In this document: piece after piece, positions 7,693-17,400 of the stretch
Layout of the letters: every line of letters starts with the position of its first letter
Position numbering within the stretch: the stretch's first letter is position 1
Origin: Sandaracinobacteroides hominis
Lineage (GTDB): Bacteria; Pseudomonadota; Alphaproteobacteria; Sphingomonadales; Sphingomonadaceae
NCBI RefSeq assembly: GCF_016464365.1
Contig: NZ_JADCUC010000002.1
Span: 1-64,000, forward strand
DNA length: 64,000 bases
Reading direction: 5' to 3'
Made by a program: the position numbers and the translations under genes
The notes under the pieces: generated by a model
Databases searched by the model: none
Seen by the model: only the letters and a program-made list of their open reading frames with translations
What the model was told of the DNA's origin: nothing

Positions 7693-9768
7693 ATGAACTA
7701 CGCTTATCTGCTCGGCGTTTCGGTACTGGCCGGGGCATCCGCGGCATCTGCCCAGCAAGTCGGAGGATGGACCGCGGATACGATCATCGTGACGGGGGTC
7801 CGCGAAAGCTATGCCGAACCGCAGGCCGCAACCGCGACCCGCACGGCCACGCCCATCGAACAGGTGCCGCAGTCCATCCAGGTGCTCACCCGCTCGCTGA
7901 TCGACGAGCAGCAGCTGCAGACGCTGACGGATGCGCTGGTGAACGTGTCGGGCGTGGTGCCGACCAGCACGGCCCAGACCGTGCTGCAGCCCACGCTCGT
8001 CCGTGGCTTCAGCGTCAACTATTTCTTCGACGGAACCCCCAGCTACCAGCTGCCGCCCAGCGCTGCCGATCCCGGGACGCTGGTGAATGTGGAGCGGATC
8101 GAAGTGGCCAAGGGGCCGACGGCAACGCTTTACGGCGGCGGCGCCGGTGCGCCGCTGTCTGGCATCATCAACCTCGTTTCCAAGGATCCCACCGGCGAGT
8201 GGAGTGCAAGCCTTGCAGGCCGTGCGGGAAGCTTCGGCACCGTCGGTGCCGAGGCCGATCTGAACGTGCCGCTTGGGGATATTGCGGCCTTCCGGGTGGC
8301 TACCTCCATCGAAAGCAGCGACAGCTACATCGATTTCGTCAGCCGCGATCGCTTCGCTGTCTTTCCGACCCTGCTGCTGAACCTTGGCGAGGATAGCCGG
8401 CTGATCGTGCGCGGGCGCTACACCAAGCTGCGGCAGACGGAATATGCCGGGGTGCCCTACGAACTGCTGGAGCCCGAGGCGCTGATCGATCGCAACGTCT
8501 ATGCCGGCGCGCGCGACATGCCGCGCACCTCGGTCGAGAACAAGGCCATCACCGCCACCCTCCACCACAGCTTCTCCGACAAGGTGGAGGCCAGCGCCAC
8601 CTTCAACCGCACGAACAGCAAGTTCGACGAATGGGGCACGTTCCCCTACGGCAAGATCTTCGGCACGGTCTATAATTTCGGCAGCGCCTGGCTGCCGACC
8701 GAGAGCAAGAAGACGTTCGCCTCCGGGTCGGTGACGGCCCGCTTTGGCGAGGGAACGTTCCGGCAGCAATGGCTGGTGGGCGCCGACTATGACCACACCG
8801 ACTATTATGGCGCGATGTACTTCAACCCCGTCTGGGGTGTGGTGGACTATGCCAACCCGTTGCCGGCGCAGCCGTTCGGCGGCCCGCCGCCGATCTATTT
8901 CGACCAGAAGGACCGGCTGGAGAGCATTGCCCTGTTCGCGCAGGATCAGATTTCCATCGGCGACCGGCTGGATGTGACGCTGGGCCTGCGCTGGACGAAG
9001 CTGAAGATCCGCAGCGCGATGATGGGCCTGGAGAGCGACACCAGCGACAGCAAGTTCACCCCACGCGTCGGCGCCACCTTCAGGCTCGTCGACGGCCTGT
9101 CGCTGTTCGGCGGCTATTCGGAAGGTTTCCAGGGCGTGGTGGGCGCTGCCATGTATGGCATCACGCCCAAGCCCGAGACATCGCAGCATTGGGAAGGCGG
9201 GCTGAAGTTCGCCGGCGTGGTGAAGGGGCTGACCGGCACGGCCGCCCTCTATCAGCTGACGCGGCAGAATGTGCTCACCCCGGACCCGGCCAATCCGTTC
9301 CTCTATGTGCAGACCGGCGAGCAGCGCGCGCAGGGGGCCGAGCTGGACCTTGTGTATGAACCCAACGCCAACCTCTCCCTGCTGTTCAACTATGCCTACA
9401 CCGACGCCAAAGTCCGCAAGGACAACAATCTGCCCGTGGGCGACAGGCTTCGCGCCGTTCCCGAACACAGCGGGCGATTGGCGGCCCGCTATCGGGTGAC
9501 GGATGGCGCCCTGTCCGGCCTTGGCTTCGGTGCCGGCGTCACGGCGATGTCGTCTCGTGAGCTGACCTTGCCCAACACCCTGTCGGTGAAGGGGGTCGCG
9601 CTGGTCGATGCGCAGGCGTCCTACAAGGTGGGGCCAGCCACCATCGCCCTTTCCGTCGTCAACCTGCTCGGGTCGAAGGCCTTCGACCCCTACCAGTATT
9701 TCGGCGGCGCCTATGTCAGCCCGACGCAGCCGCGTTCGGCCTTCCTGACCCTTCGTGGAGATTTCTGA
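7693..9768 (+). CDS. TonB-dependent siderophore-type receptor
   Basis: A 691-residue outer-membrane receptor with a signal peptide (to about ASAQ). The plug domain (residues about 30-165) contains the siderophore-receptor signature QVPQSIQVLTRSLIDEQ, VRGF, VERIEVAKGPTATLYGGG and GIINLVSKDP. A 22-strand-type barrel follows, ending in LTLRGDF with the terminal Phe. AGGGGAA precedes the ATG by the right distance. The ligand is not evident: family logic says ferric siderophore, but the flanking genes (PCuAC/SCO1 before; isonitrile-hydratase-like protein and PepSY after) also allow a copper complex. The next gene starts two bases after its stop. Confidence 0.88.
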   Translation: MNYAYLLGVSVLAGASAASAQQVGGWTADTIIVTGVRESYAEPQAATATRTATPIEQVPQSIQVLTRSLIDEQQLQTLTDALVNVSGVVPTSTAQTVLQPTLVRGFSVNYFFDGTPSYQLPPSAADPGTLVNVERIEVAKGPTATLYGGGAGAPLSGIINLVSKDPTGEWSASLAGRAGSFGTVGAEADLNVPLGDIAAFRVATSIESSDSYIDFVSRDRFAVFPTLLLNLGEDSRLIVRGRYTKLRQTEYAGVPYELLEPEALIDRNVYAGARDMPRTSVENKAITATLHHSFSDKVEASATFNRTNSKFDEWGTFPYGKIFGTVYNFGSAWLPTESKKTFASGSVTARFGEGTFRQQWLVGADYDHTDYYGAMYFNPVWGVVDYANPLPAQPFGGPPPIYFDQKDRLESIALFAQDQISIGDRLDVTLGLRWTKLKIRSAMMGLESDTSDSKFTPRVGATFRLVDGLSLFGGYSEGFQGVVGAAMYGITPKPETSQHWEGGLKFAGVVKGLTGTAALYQLTRQNVLTPDPANPFLYVQTGEQRAQGAELDLVYEPNANLSLLFNYAYTDAKVRKDNNLPVGDRLRAVPEHSGRLAARYRVTDGALSGLGFGAGVTAMSSRELTLPNTLSVKGVALVDAQASYKVGPATIALSVVNLLGSKAFDPYQYFGGAYVSPTQPRSAFLTLRGDF

Positions 9769-9769
9769 G

Positions 9770-10615
9770 ATGGACAGCCCGATCCTCGACCGCCGCACGG
9801 CGCTTCTGGCCGCAATCCTTGCCCCTCTGGCGGCGCAGCGCGCGGCCGCCCAGGGCGTGCCCCTTCCTGCAGGCGCCGATCAACTTTCCAACCACGATAT
9901 GTCGACCATGCCGGCCGACTGGACCCGGCCCGACGTGATCGCCATGCTGTGTTATCCCAAGATGACGATCCTCGATCTTATCGGGCCGCAGTACATGTTT
10001 GCCGGCCTGATGGGGGCAACGGTGCATCTGGTCGGCAAGACGCGGGATCCGATCACCAGCGATACCGGCGTGACGATATTGCCCACCATCACGTTCGACG
10101 AATGCCCGAAGGATCTGACGGTGCTGTTCATACCCGGCGGCGCCGAAGGAACGCTGGCCGCCATGGCCGACAAGGCGACCCGCGATTTCGTCGCCGATCG
10201 CGGCTCCCGCGCGAAATATGTCACCTCGGTCTGCACCGGGTCGCTGGTGCTGGGGGCTGCCGGGCTTCTCAAGGGCTATCGGGCGACCAGCCATTGGGCA
10301 TCGCTGGAAAATCTGCCGGATGTCGGCGCCATCAAGGTCGCTGAACGGGTGGTGCGGGATCGGAACCGTATCACCGGTGCCGGCGTCACCTCGGGCCTCG
10401 ATTTCGGCCTGACCATGGTGGCCGAGCTGCGCGACGAATTCTATGCCAAGGGCATCCAGCTGATGTGCGAATATGATCCGGATCCGCCGTTCAATTCGGG
10501 CTCGATCAAGACCGCGCCGCCAGAGGTCGCCGCCATGATCGGCGGAATGTTCAAGCCTTTCCCGGGGATGGTCCGCGAAACGCTGAAGATGATCGCCGCA
10601 TCCGGGAAGGGATGA
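9770..10615 (+). CDS. Exported DJ-1/PfpI protein, isonitrile hydratase-like
   Basis: A 281-residue protein. After an N-terminal twin-arginine-like signal (DRRTALLAAILAPLAAQRAAAQ) comes a DJ-1/PfpI domain with FIPGGAEG (about 120-127) and the nucleophile elbow VCTGSLVLGAAGLL (Cys155), then the RATSHW segment. These features resemble isonitrile hydratase and AraC-associated DJ-1 proteins. Isonitrile hydratase converts an isonitrile to an N-formamide through the elbow cysteine. The signal peptide places it outside the cytoplasm, unusual for the enzyme. The gene is coupled to the receptor upstream. The substrate is unproven; other DJ-1 activities are possible. Confidence 0.75.
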   Translation: MDSPILDRRTALLAAILAPLAAQRAAAQGVPLPAGADQLSNHDMSTMPADWTRPDVIAMLCYPKMTILDLIGPQYMFAGLMGATVHLVGKTRDPITSDTGVTILPTITFDECPKDLTVLFIPGGAEGTLAAMADKATRDFVADRGSRAKYVTSVCTGSLVLGAAGLLKGYRATSHWASLENLPDVGAIKVAERVVRDRNRITGAGVTSGLDFGLTMVAELRDEFYAKGIQLMCEYDPDPPFNSGSIKTAPPEVAAMIGGMFKPFPGMVRETLKMIAASGKG

Positions 10616-10659
10616 CTGGCGGCTGCGTTCGCCAAAGCTGTTTGACTGTTCAGGAGAGC

Positions 10660-10874
10660 ATGTTGAAGTCCCTTTTGCTCGCGGCCGCAGTCGGCCTGGC
10701 TGCCGCCCCCGCATGTGCAGAGGCGGAGGAGGCCCGTATGTCGAGGGGCGAAACCTGACCGACAAGCGCTACATCTCTACCGTGGCGATCGCCGGCGTGG
10801 CGACCGAAGCCTCGCAGCTGTTCAACCCCGGCACTGGCCGCGCCGTCTTCGCCGGCATTCGCTTCCGGCTTTGA
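10660..10874 (+). pseudogene. TonB-dependent receptor remnant, internally deleted
   Basis: A GGAG site precedes an ATG at 10660 that encodes a clean signal peptide (MLKSLLLAAAVGLAAAPACA) but stops at 10756-10758. A different frame from 10737 encodes VEGRNLTDKRYISTVAIAGV and ends NPGTGRAVFAGIRFRL at 10872-10874. This is a typical receptor C-terminus with the NLTDKRY motif and the final barrel strand. So the start and end of a receptor gene are joined after loss of about 2 kb. The result cannot make a receptor. It indicates that this locus once carried a second receptor between the DJ-1 and PepSY genes. Confidence 0.85.
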
Positions 10875-10909
10875 TCGGCGCAGCCCGCACATCTCTCAGG
10901 GAGCATAGT

Positions 10910-12262
10910 TTGGCCTCCGCATCGACAGCGACGAACATCTACCGGACGATCTGGCGCTGGCACTTCTATGCCGGCTTGTTCGTCATGCCGTTCATCGTCA
11001 TCCTTGCGCTCTCGGGCACGCTCTATCTGTTCAAGCCGCAGATAGAGCGCTGGGAGGAACGCGATTTCCGTTCCCCCGCAGGGGTGGCGACCGTCCTGCC
11101 GCATCAGCAGCTGGAGGCCGCGATGGCGGCCTATCCCGGGGCGCAGTTTCTCGGCTACCGGCTGCCCGAACGCCCCGGTGATTCCGCGCTCATCCAGCTT
11201 TCACAGCCGGCTGGCGCCGGGCCGGTGGAGGTGTTCGTCGGTCCTGAGGGGAAGGTCGCCGGCAGCCTGATGCCGGAAGACCGCATCATGGCGCTGGTGC
11301 TGCGGGTTCACAGCGAATTGCTGGCAGGCACGCCCGGCAATCGGCTGGTGGAACTGGCGGCAAGCTGGGTGATCCTGATGATCCTGTCGGGGCTCTATCT
11401 CTGGTGGCCGCGCGGCGGTGGGGCGGCGGGTGTGGTCTGGCCAAGGCTGGGGCGCGGAAGCCGTGTGTTCTGGCGCGACCTTCATGCGGTGACCGGCTTC
11501 TGGATATCCGGTCTTGCCCTGATCCTGCTGCTGACCGGGCTGCCCTGGACCGAAGTCTGGGGCGGTGCCTTCAAGGCGGCACGGCAGGAGTTCGGCTGGG
11601 TGAAGGGCGCCTCGACATGGCAGATCACCCATGCCGCGCCGGACGCGTCGGCCGACCCCCATGCAGGGCATGGAATGGTGGACGAGAAGAATATGGGTCC
11701 GGCGAACTTTGCGCCTCAGGCCTTCGATGCGATGGTTGCCCGCGCCCGCGCCGAAGGATTGGCCTTTCCGGCGATCGTGACCCCACCGGGCGCGCCGGGA
11801 CGGTTTGGACAGCCGGGCGAGCCGGTCTGGACGATACGGTCGGATGCCCTGAACGTGCCGCTGCAACAGACGATCCGCTTCGATTCCCCTGCAACGCAGG
11901 AGCTTTCGCGGGAGCGATTTGCCGACGAGCATGTCGTGGACAGGGTCGTCGGCTATGGCATCGCCTGGCATCAGGGCCAGTTGTTCGGCCCGCTGAACCA
12001 GCTGATCGGCGTGCTGACCGCATTGGGCCTTGTCACGATGGCGGTCAGCGGTTTCGTGATGTGGCGCCGCCGCAAACCCGCTGGCCGGCTGGGGGCTCCC
12101 CCGGCGGCGCAAACCGGCTCTCCGCTGATCATGGTCCTGCTGATCTTCTGTGCGCTGCTGCTCCCGCTCGTCGCCGCCTCAGTCCTGCTGATCTGGTTTG
12201 CAGACAAGCTCCTTCTGCCCCGGATACCCAAAGCTGCGGAATGGCTCGGCGTGCGCCCATGA
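10910..12262 (+). CDS. PepSY-domain membrane protein (reductase-like)
   Basis: A 450-residue inner-membrane protein with PepSY_TM architecture: an N-terminal helix (MPFIVILALSGTLYLFK), a periplasmic loop with PepSY features, paired helices near 140-160 and 190-215, and a C-terminal pair with FVMWRRRKP. Conserved histidines in RVHSELLAG, RDLHAVTGFW and GIAWHQGQLFG are consistent with heme-binding PepSY reductases that act with siderophore receptors. A DPHAGHGM segment adds potential metal ligands. The start is a TTG at 10910 behind AGGGA; no ATG fits the family N-terminus NIYRTIWRWHFYAG. It lies 35 bases after the dead receptor. Confidence 0.82.
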   Translation: MASASTATNIYRTIWRWHFYAGLFVMPFIVILALSGTLYLFKPQIERWEERDFRSPAGVATVLPHQQLEAAMAAYPGAQFLGYRLPERPGDSALIQLSQPAGAGPVEVFVGPEGKVAGSLMPEDRIMALVLRVHSELLAGTPGNRLVELAASWVILMILSGLYLWWPRGGGAAGVVWPRLGRGSRVFWRDLHAVTGFWISGLALILLLTGLPWTEVWGGAFKAARQEFGWVKGASTWQITHAAPDASADPHAGHGMVDEKNMGPANFAPQAFDAMVARARAEGLAFPAIVTPPGAPGRFGQPGEPVWTIRSDALNVPLQQTIRFDSPATQELSRERFADEHVVDRVVGYGIAWHQGQLFGPLNQLIGVLTALGLVTMAVSGFVMWRRRKPAGRLGAPPAAQTGSPLIMVLLIFCALLLPLVAASVLLIWFADKLLLPRIPKAAEWLGVRP

Positions 12263-12397
12263 TCGACAGCGCAGAACAACGTGCAAACGGCGCCCGCGCG
12301 GTTTGCGCCTGCGCGGATCGGGTCATCCGACAATCTGCAAAGAATTACGGGAGAGGATGACAAGACGGGTTGACGGCGGAACGGCTATCCCTCGGAA

Positions 12398-12706
12398 ATG
12401 ACCAGCCCCCACTCGAACTCCAGCAGCGATCGCGTGGAGGAGTTGCTGGAGGATGCGAGCAGCCAACTGCTCGCGCTTGGGGATGCGCTCGACAGCCGGC
12501 AACCTGCCGCGATTGCCCGTACGTTGGAGATGGTCCTTCGCATACGTGGAATGGACTCCCTTGCCATCGCCGGTGGTGTAGACCGCGCCTATCTCAGGGC
12601 TGCGCTGGTGAGACTGGCACCAGAGGACTGCGATTTGCTTCGAAAGCTTGTGGCACAGCTGCTGGCCGACGTTTCGCTTCCGGATCATCCGGCGGGTAGC
12701 TGTTAG
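12398..12706 (+). CDS. Small protein, antidote-like helical domain
   Basis: A 102-residue protein. The stretch ARTLEMVLRIRGMDSLAIAG, then GVDRAYLRAALVRL, resembles the helix-turn-helix core of addiction-module antidote proteins (the pattern IARxxGMxxxAxxxGxxRxxLYxAL), though several consensus residues differ. No toxin gene adjoins it, so a regulator or orphan antidote is possible. Its stop overlaps the end of the convergent AraC-type gene by four bases. There is no strong Shine-Dalgarno. The assignment is tentative. Confidence 0.45.
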   Translation: MTSPHSNSSSDRVEELLEDASSQLLALGDALDSRQPAAIARTLEMVLRIRGMDSLAIAGGVDRAYLRAALVRLAPEDCDLLRKLVAQLLADVSLPDHPAGSC

Positions 12707-14223
12707 GTGGCTCCCCAGTTCCCCGAGGCGGGCATGGTGGCCAGCGGACTGCGGGGACCGAACAAGGGCGTCTGCCGCAGATCAATGCCCAGCTTCTGCA
12801 GGCCATAGCCCTGTGCCGCGTCGGCGATCCGGACGGCCTTGGCCGCCATGCCCGATCCCCGCGCACCCAAGGACCCCATTACCAGCACCAGTGTCTGAAC
12901 AAGGATCCCGGCCGCAATCCTGCGCCGGCCTTCCGCGCTGATCTTGTGGGCGGCGGCGCCTGTGCGGCGGACCGCGGTTCTCAATCGCGCCGCGTCTGCG
13001 GGCGATGGCATGGCCAGATGGTTCGCCTCCATGGACAGGACGATCAGCAGGATGGTGGCAAGTGAAGAAAGATCCCGAATATCAGCACCAAAATGGGTAA
13101 AACGCTCCTCGTACAAGTCAAAGAGATCATATCTCGCGAATGTCTCCCGAATGCGTTCGGCCGATTCAGGTATGTTCCGGCATAGTTCGGCGGTCAGGGC
13201 GGGCTGCAAGTCGCGCAGGCTTTCATAGCTTTCGAGGCCTGTCGGGATGGGCTCATCCGCTGCCTGAGATCCGGAGGGTGCAATCAGGCCATTGCCGACA
13301 ATGTCGGCCAACCAGCGGTCGGACTCGACGAAGCTCGCATCCAACAGCTTGTACCAGATCAGCCGCTGGCTCCCTGAAGTCATCTGATCGGCCGAATGGC
13401 TCATCTGCGGAAAGGCAAGCCGCGCCTTGTCGTCGCGTTTCCGTGCCCAGTCGCCCGGCGTAGTTCCGACATACAGCTGAAAAACCCGGTGAAACTGGGT
13501 GTAGCTGCCGAAGCCGGCTGCCAGCGCGCCGGTCAGCAGGTCGCCTGACTCGGGATAGGCATCCTGGAAGCGCTCCAGCCGGGCAATATTGCGCCATTCC
13601 ACGAAACCGCGACCTGTCTGCGCCATCAGCAGGTCGCCGAGATATTTGGCGGAAACACCGCATTTTGCGGCGAGTGCAGGCATGTTCACGATTTCGTCGT
13701 CCGAGCGCCGCAGCAGGCCGAGTGCCTGCGTGACGGCGGGGTGCCGGATCGCCGGAGGCGGGCCGGCGCTGGTGCAGGCGATATGCATCGTGCTTCTCAG
13801 CGCATATTGCAGGCCCAGCCTGTAGACATCCGGCTGGTCGGCGTCCTGGCTGAGGTGCGAATACAGCCGGTCCAGCGCGATGGCATCTTCGGCAGACAGC
13901 GATTTCAAGGGGTTGCGCGCGGCAAGCTGCAGTATCTCCGGCGAAACATAGGCGGAGGAGAGGGACCCTACCCACATGTCGAGGTCCGGGCCTCGCATCA
14001 GGCGGTGGCGCTGATCTGGAAGTATCCAGACCAGAGTGCCCGGCTTCAGTTCAAAGTGATTGTCCTCCAGGAAATAGGCGCCGCGGCCGGAAATGATCAG
14101 ATTGAATTCCAGCTCCTCGTGGTGGTGCTCCACTTCCCAACCCACGCCCGGCCCCGTGCGGCGGATATCCTGCAGCTGCCTGACGCTGGGATAGCTCTGG
14201 AAATCTTCAACATCGCTGCCCAT
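12703..14223 (-). CDS. AraC-family regulator with long C-terminal extension
   Basis: A 506-residue protein, almost twice the usual AraC length. The N-terminal cupin region (HHHEELEFNLIISGRGAYFLEDN, PGTLVWILPDQRH) binds effectors in AraC relatives. Residues about 165-265 form the two helix-turn-helix motifs (LAAKCGVSAKYLGDLL and GAGFGSYTQFHRVFQ-like, ending VGTTPGDWARKRDD). The last ~230 residues (about 275-506) are helical and not part of AraC; they vaguely recall DUF6683-type domains, but I cannot confirm this. The ATG at 14223 is used; a TTG at 14259 would add 12 residues, and neither has a good Shine-Dalgarno. It is divergent from the giant autotransporter, its most likely target. Confidence 0.75.
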   Translation of the reverse strand: MGSDVEDFQSYPSVRQLQDIRRTGPGVGWEVEHHHEELEFNLIISGRGAYFLEDNHFELKPGTLVWILPDQRHRLMRGPDLDMWVGSLSSAYVSPEILQLAARNPLKSLSAEDAIALDRLYSHLSQDADQPDVYRLGLQYALRSTMHIACTSAGPPPAIRHPAVTQALGLLRRSDDEIVNMPALAAKCGVSAKYLGDLLMAQTGRGFVEWRNIARLERFQDAYPESGDLLTGALAAGFGSYTQFHRVFQLYVGTTPGDWARKRDDKARLAFPQMSHSADQMTSGSQRLIWYKLLDASFVESDRWLADIVGNGLIAPSGSQAADEPIPTGLESYESLRDLQPALTAELCRNIPESAERIRETFARYDLFDLYEERFTHFGADIRDLSSLATILLIVLSMEANHLAMPSPADAARLRTAVRRTGAAAHKISAEGRRRIAAGILVQTLVLVMGSLGARGSGMAAKAVRIADAAQGYGLQKLGIDLRQTPLFGPRSPLATMPASGNWGAT

Positions 14224-14390
14224 CCGCCGCAGATTATCCGATGCCTGACACGCGCTCAACAGAAGCGCCAGTTTTCACCGGGGAAAGTCGGTTTCGGAAA
14301 ATGAGAAAAGAAAGCCGGAAAACCGGGAAGAGCGACCGGCGGCAAATGCCCTAGACGTCGCATCATCGGCGAGACGGAAGCGGCTTGTGG

Positions 14391-14406
14391 CGAAACCATG
14401 GTTTCG
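14391..14406. promoter_or_regulatory. 16-bp perfect palindrome, candidate operator
   Basis: CGAAACCATGGTTTCG is a perfect inverted repeat in the 240-base divergent region, 57 bases upstream of the autotransporter ATG. It is well placed for a repressor or activator of the autotransporter. AraC proteins usually bind direct repeats, so a different dimeric factor may use it. Confidence 0.45.
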
Positions 14407-14462
14407 TCGCCTCCCCGCCTTTGCCCGGAACGAATGCATGTCTTTGAGAACAGGGGGTTATA

Positions 14463-17400
14463 ATGGGCCATTCGCTGCACAAGGGGTCGCTTCTCGCGGC
14501 CGTGACCAGGCGCCACAGTCTGCTGAACTCGACCGTCTTGATGACGGGAAATTCCCTGCTTGCGCTTGCCGGCGTGGTGGCCGTTCTGACGCCTCAGATC
14601 GCACAGGCGCAAGATCCGACGCCGCTGGCCCAGATCGACAGCATCATCACGTTCGACGAGCCTCCGGCGAGCGGCACCGGCAATGGCGATTCTGCACCGG
14701 CGACCGTCGACCAGACATTTTCGCCGCCGACAACCCTGGGCGTGATCAACTGGTTTCTGGGTGGACAACAGGGCGGCAGCGCGACGGACAATGGCCAGAG
14801 CGGCGGAAATGGCGGCGATGGCTCGCAGTCGCTGACGCTGACCATCGATTCCGGGGTGACCGTCGACGGGCGCATCACAATTGCCAATCAAGGCGGGTTC
14901 GGCGGATCGGCCTTCTATGGATATGACAGCATGCCGACGGGCGGCAATGGCGGTCAGGCCGGCACGGTAACCATGGCGCTCAACGGCACCGTCACCATCT
15001 CCCGGCTGGGCTTCCCGGTCTATGGCGCCTCGATCGGCGGCGATGGCGGTGCGGCAACGGATGGCGGATCCGGCGAATATGCCGCCAATGGCGGCAGCGG
15101 CGGCGACAGCCAGCTCGTCTCGGTGGTGCAGGGCGGCACGATTACCAACCAGTGGGGCCCGGGCATGACCCTCAGCTCGAACGGTGGAAATGGCCAGAAG
15201 GGTGGAGACGACAGCTCCGGCATCGTGCAACTGCTTGGCGGCGACGGCGGGTCCGGGGGCAACGCCGGCCCGGTGAACTACACCCTGACCGCAGATGGCA
15301 GCATCTCCGCCAGCGGGGGCTGGGGCGTGCGCCTGGAGTCGATAGGGGGCAATGGCGGCGATGGTGGCATCGCCTACCGCGGCGGCACCGCTGTCGGCGG
15401 CAGCGGCGGGACCGGCAAGGATGGCGGCAATGCCGGGGCGATCACGGCGCGGATCGACGGGTGGGTAAACGTAACCGGAACGCAGGACTTCTATGGCCAG
15501 TTGAACGGTCTTTCCACCGGCATCGGTGTGCTGGCCCAATCCTATGGCGGAGCTGGCGGCAATGGCGGCAACTCGGAAGCGCCGATCGGCGGTGGCGGCG
15601 GTGGCGGTTACGCGAAGGACGGCGGCGCCATCAGCCTGACCGGCGGCGGCGTGGTAACCACGGCGGGCGCAAGTGAATCGGGGGGGATTCTCGCGCAATC
15701 GATCGGCGGCGGCGGCGGTGTCGGCGGCTCGGTGACGAACGGTCAGTTCGCCGTCGGCGGCGCCGGTGGAAACGGGGCAAACGGGGGGTCGGTACAGGCC
15801 GATATCGGCATCGAGATCAGCACGGTGGGCCTGCGTTCCTCGGCGTTCGCGGCGCAGTCCATCGGCGGGGGTGGCGGCACCGGCGGCTCGGTCGGTGGCA
15901 CAGGGCTGATCGCGGACTATCTGATCGGCGGTTCCGGCGGCCTGGGCGGCAATGGCGGCACGATCGACATCGCCAGTTCCAGCAGCATCACCACCTCCGG
16001 CGCGCATTCCAGCGGCATTTTTCTTCAGTCCATCGGCGGCGGCGGCGGCAACGGTGGTTCGGCCATCGGCAAGACTGTCTCGGGCTTCGCCGGGTCGGCA
16101 GTTTCGCTCGGCGGCAGCGGCGGTAGCGGTGGCGACGGGAACAGGGTGGGGCTGCTCACCGATGCAAACGGAAACGCGGTCCCCACCAACAGGGGGACGA
16201 TCACGACTTCAGGCAGCGATTCCTTCGGCATCATCGGCCAGAGCATCGGTGGCGGAGGCGGCGTTGGCGGCAACTCGGCAGCCGAGGCGAAAGTCTATTC
16301 GGTGTCGAGCGACCCACCGCTGCCGACGCTCTCCGTTGCATTGGCGCTGGGCGGCACGGGCGGAGCGGGGGGTTCGGGCGGCGACGTCGCGCTGGCCAAC
16401 GCCGGCGTCATCGCCACTACCGGAGCGGGCGGGCTGGGCATCGTCGGCCAGAGCATCGGCGGCGGTGGTGGTTCGGGCGGCGATTCCGCCGCTGTGGCTA
16501 CGGCCAAGGGTTCCGACGAGGACTCCTTCTCGTTCAGCGGAACGCTCAGCATCGGCGGGAACGGCGGCGGCTCAGGCGTCGGCGGCAGCGTTACGCTGGG
16601 CAATATCGGCATCATTGTGACAACAGGTCAGGCGGGCGATGCGATGATCGCCCAGTCGATTGGCGGCGGTGGCGGCAACGGCGGCAGCGCGGACGGCAAG
16701 GCCACGTCGAGCGGCGATGGCACCAGCATCGCCACGACCATGAGCCTGGGCGGCCAGGCTGCCAGCGGAGGCGGAAGCGGGATCGTCACCATCTCGAACA
16801 GCGGCGCGCTGATCACCCTTGGCGATGGGGGTGCGGGGATGGCTGCGCAGAGCATCGGCGGCGGCGGCGGGCGCGGCGGCGGCGGGGCGGGAACCTCCAA
16901 CGGTGACTTTTCGGCTTCCATCAACGTCGGCGGCAATGGCGGCAGCGGCGGCTCGGCCTCGCAAGGTGTCGACAGCAACGGCAAGGCCATCAATTCCGTC
17001 GTCGTCCTGAACGAGGGAAGCATCGCGACGTTCGGGTCCGATTCCGTTGGCATCATCGCGCAGTCGATCGGCGGCGGCGGCGGCAACGGCGGCAAGGCGG
17101 CAACCAGCCTTGGCAGCAACAAGTCGACCGGAGACGGCGGCAACGGCGCGGCAGGGTCTACGACGCCAACGATCAGCGCGCTCACGAACGCGTTTGCCGC
17201 GGGTGGCCTTGAAGCGCTCAAGAAATACAACTCGCTGGCCGGCCTGAACTCGCTGGCGAACTGCCTGCTGGGCAATGCGAGCGCCTGCAATCCAGGCAGC
17301 GGGGTGGCGACCGGTGTGGGCGATCCTGCCGCGGATGCCGACGCACTGAATTCCACCGGTGCAACGGCGGGCGACTCCGGTGACGACAGTGAATCAGATT

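Noticed and set aside
7690-9798. A 702-codon minus-strand open frame
   Set aside because: It is antisense to an intact TonB receptor and has no recognisable domain.
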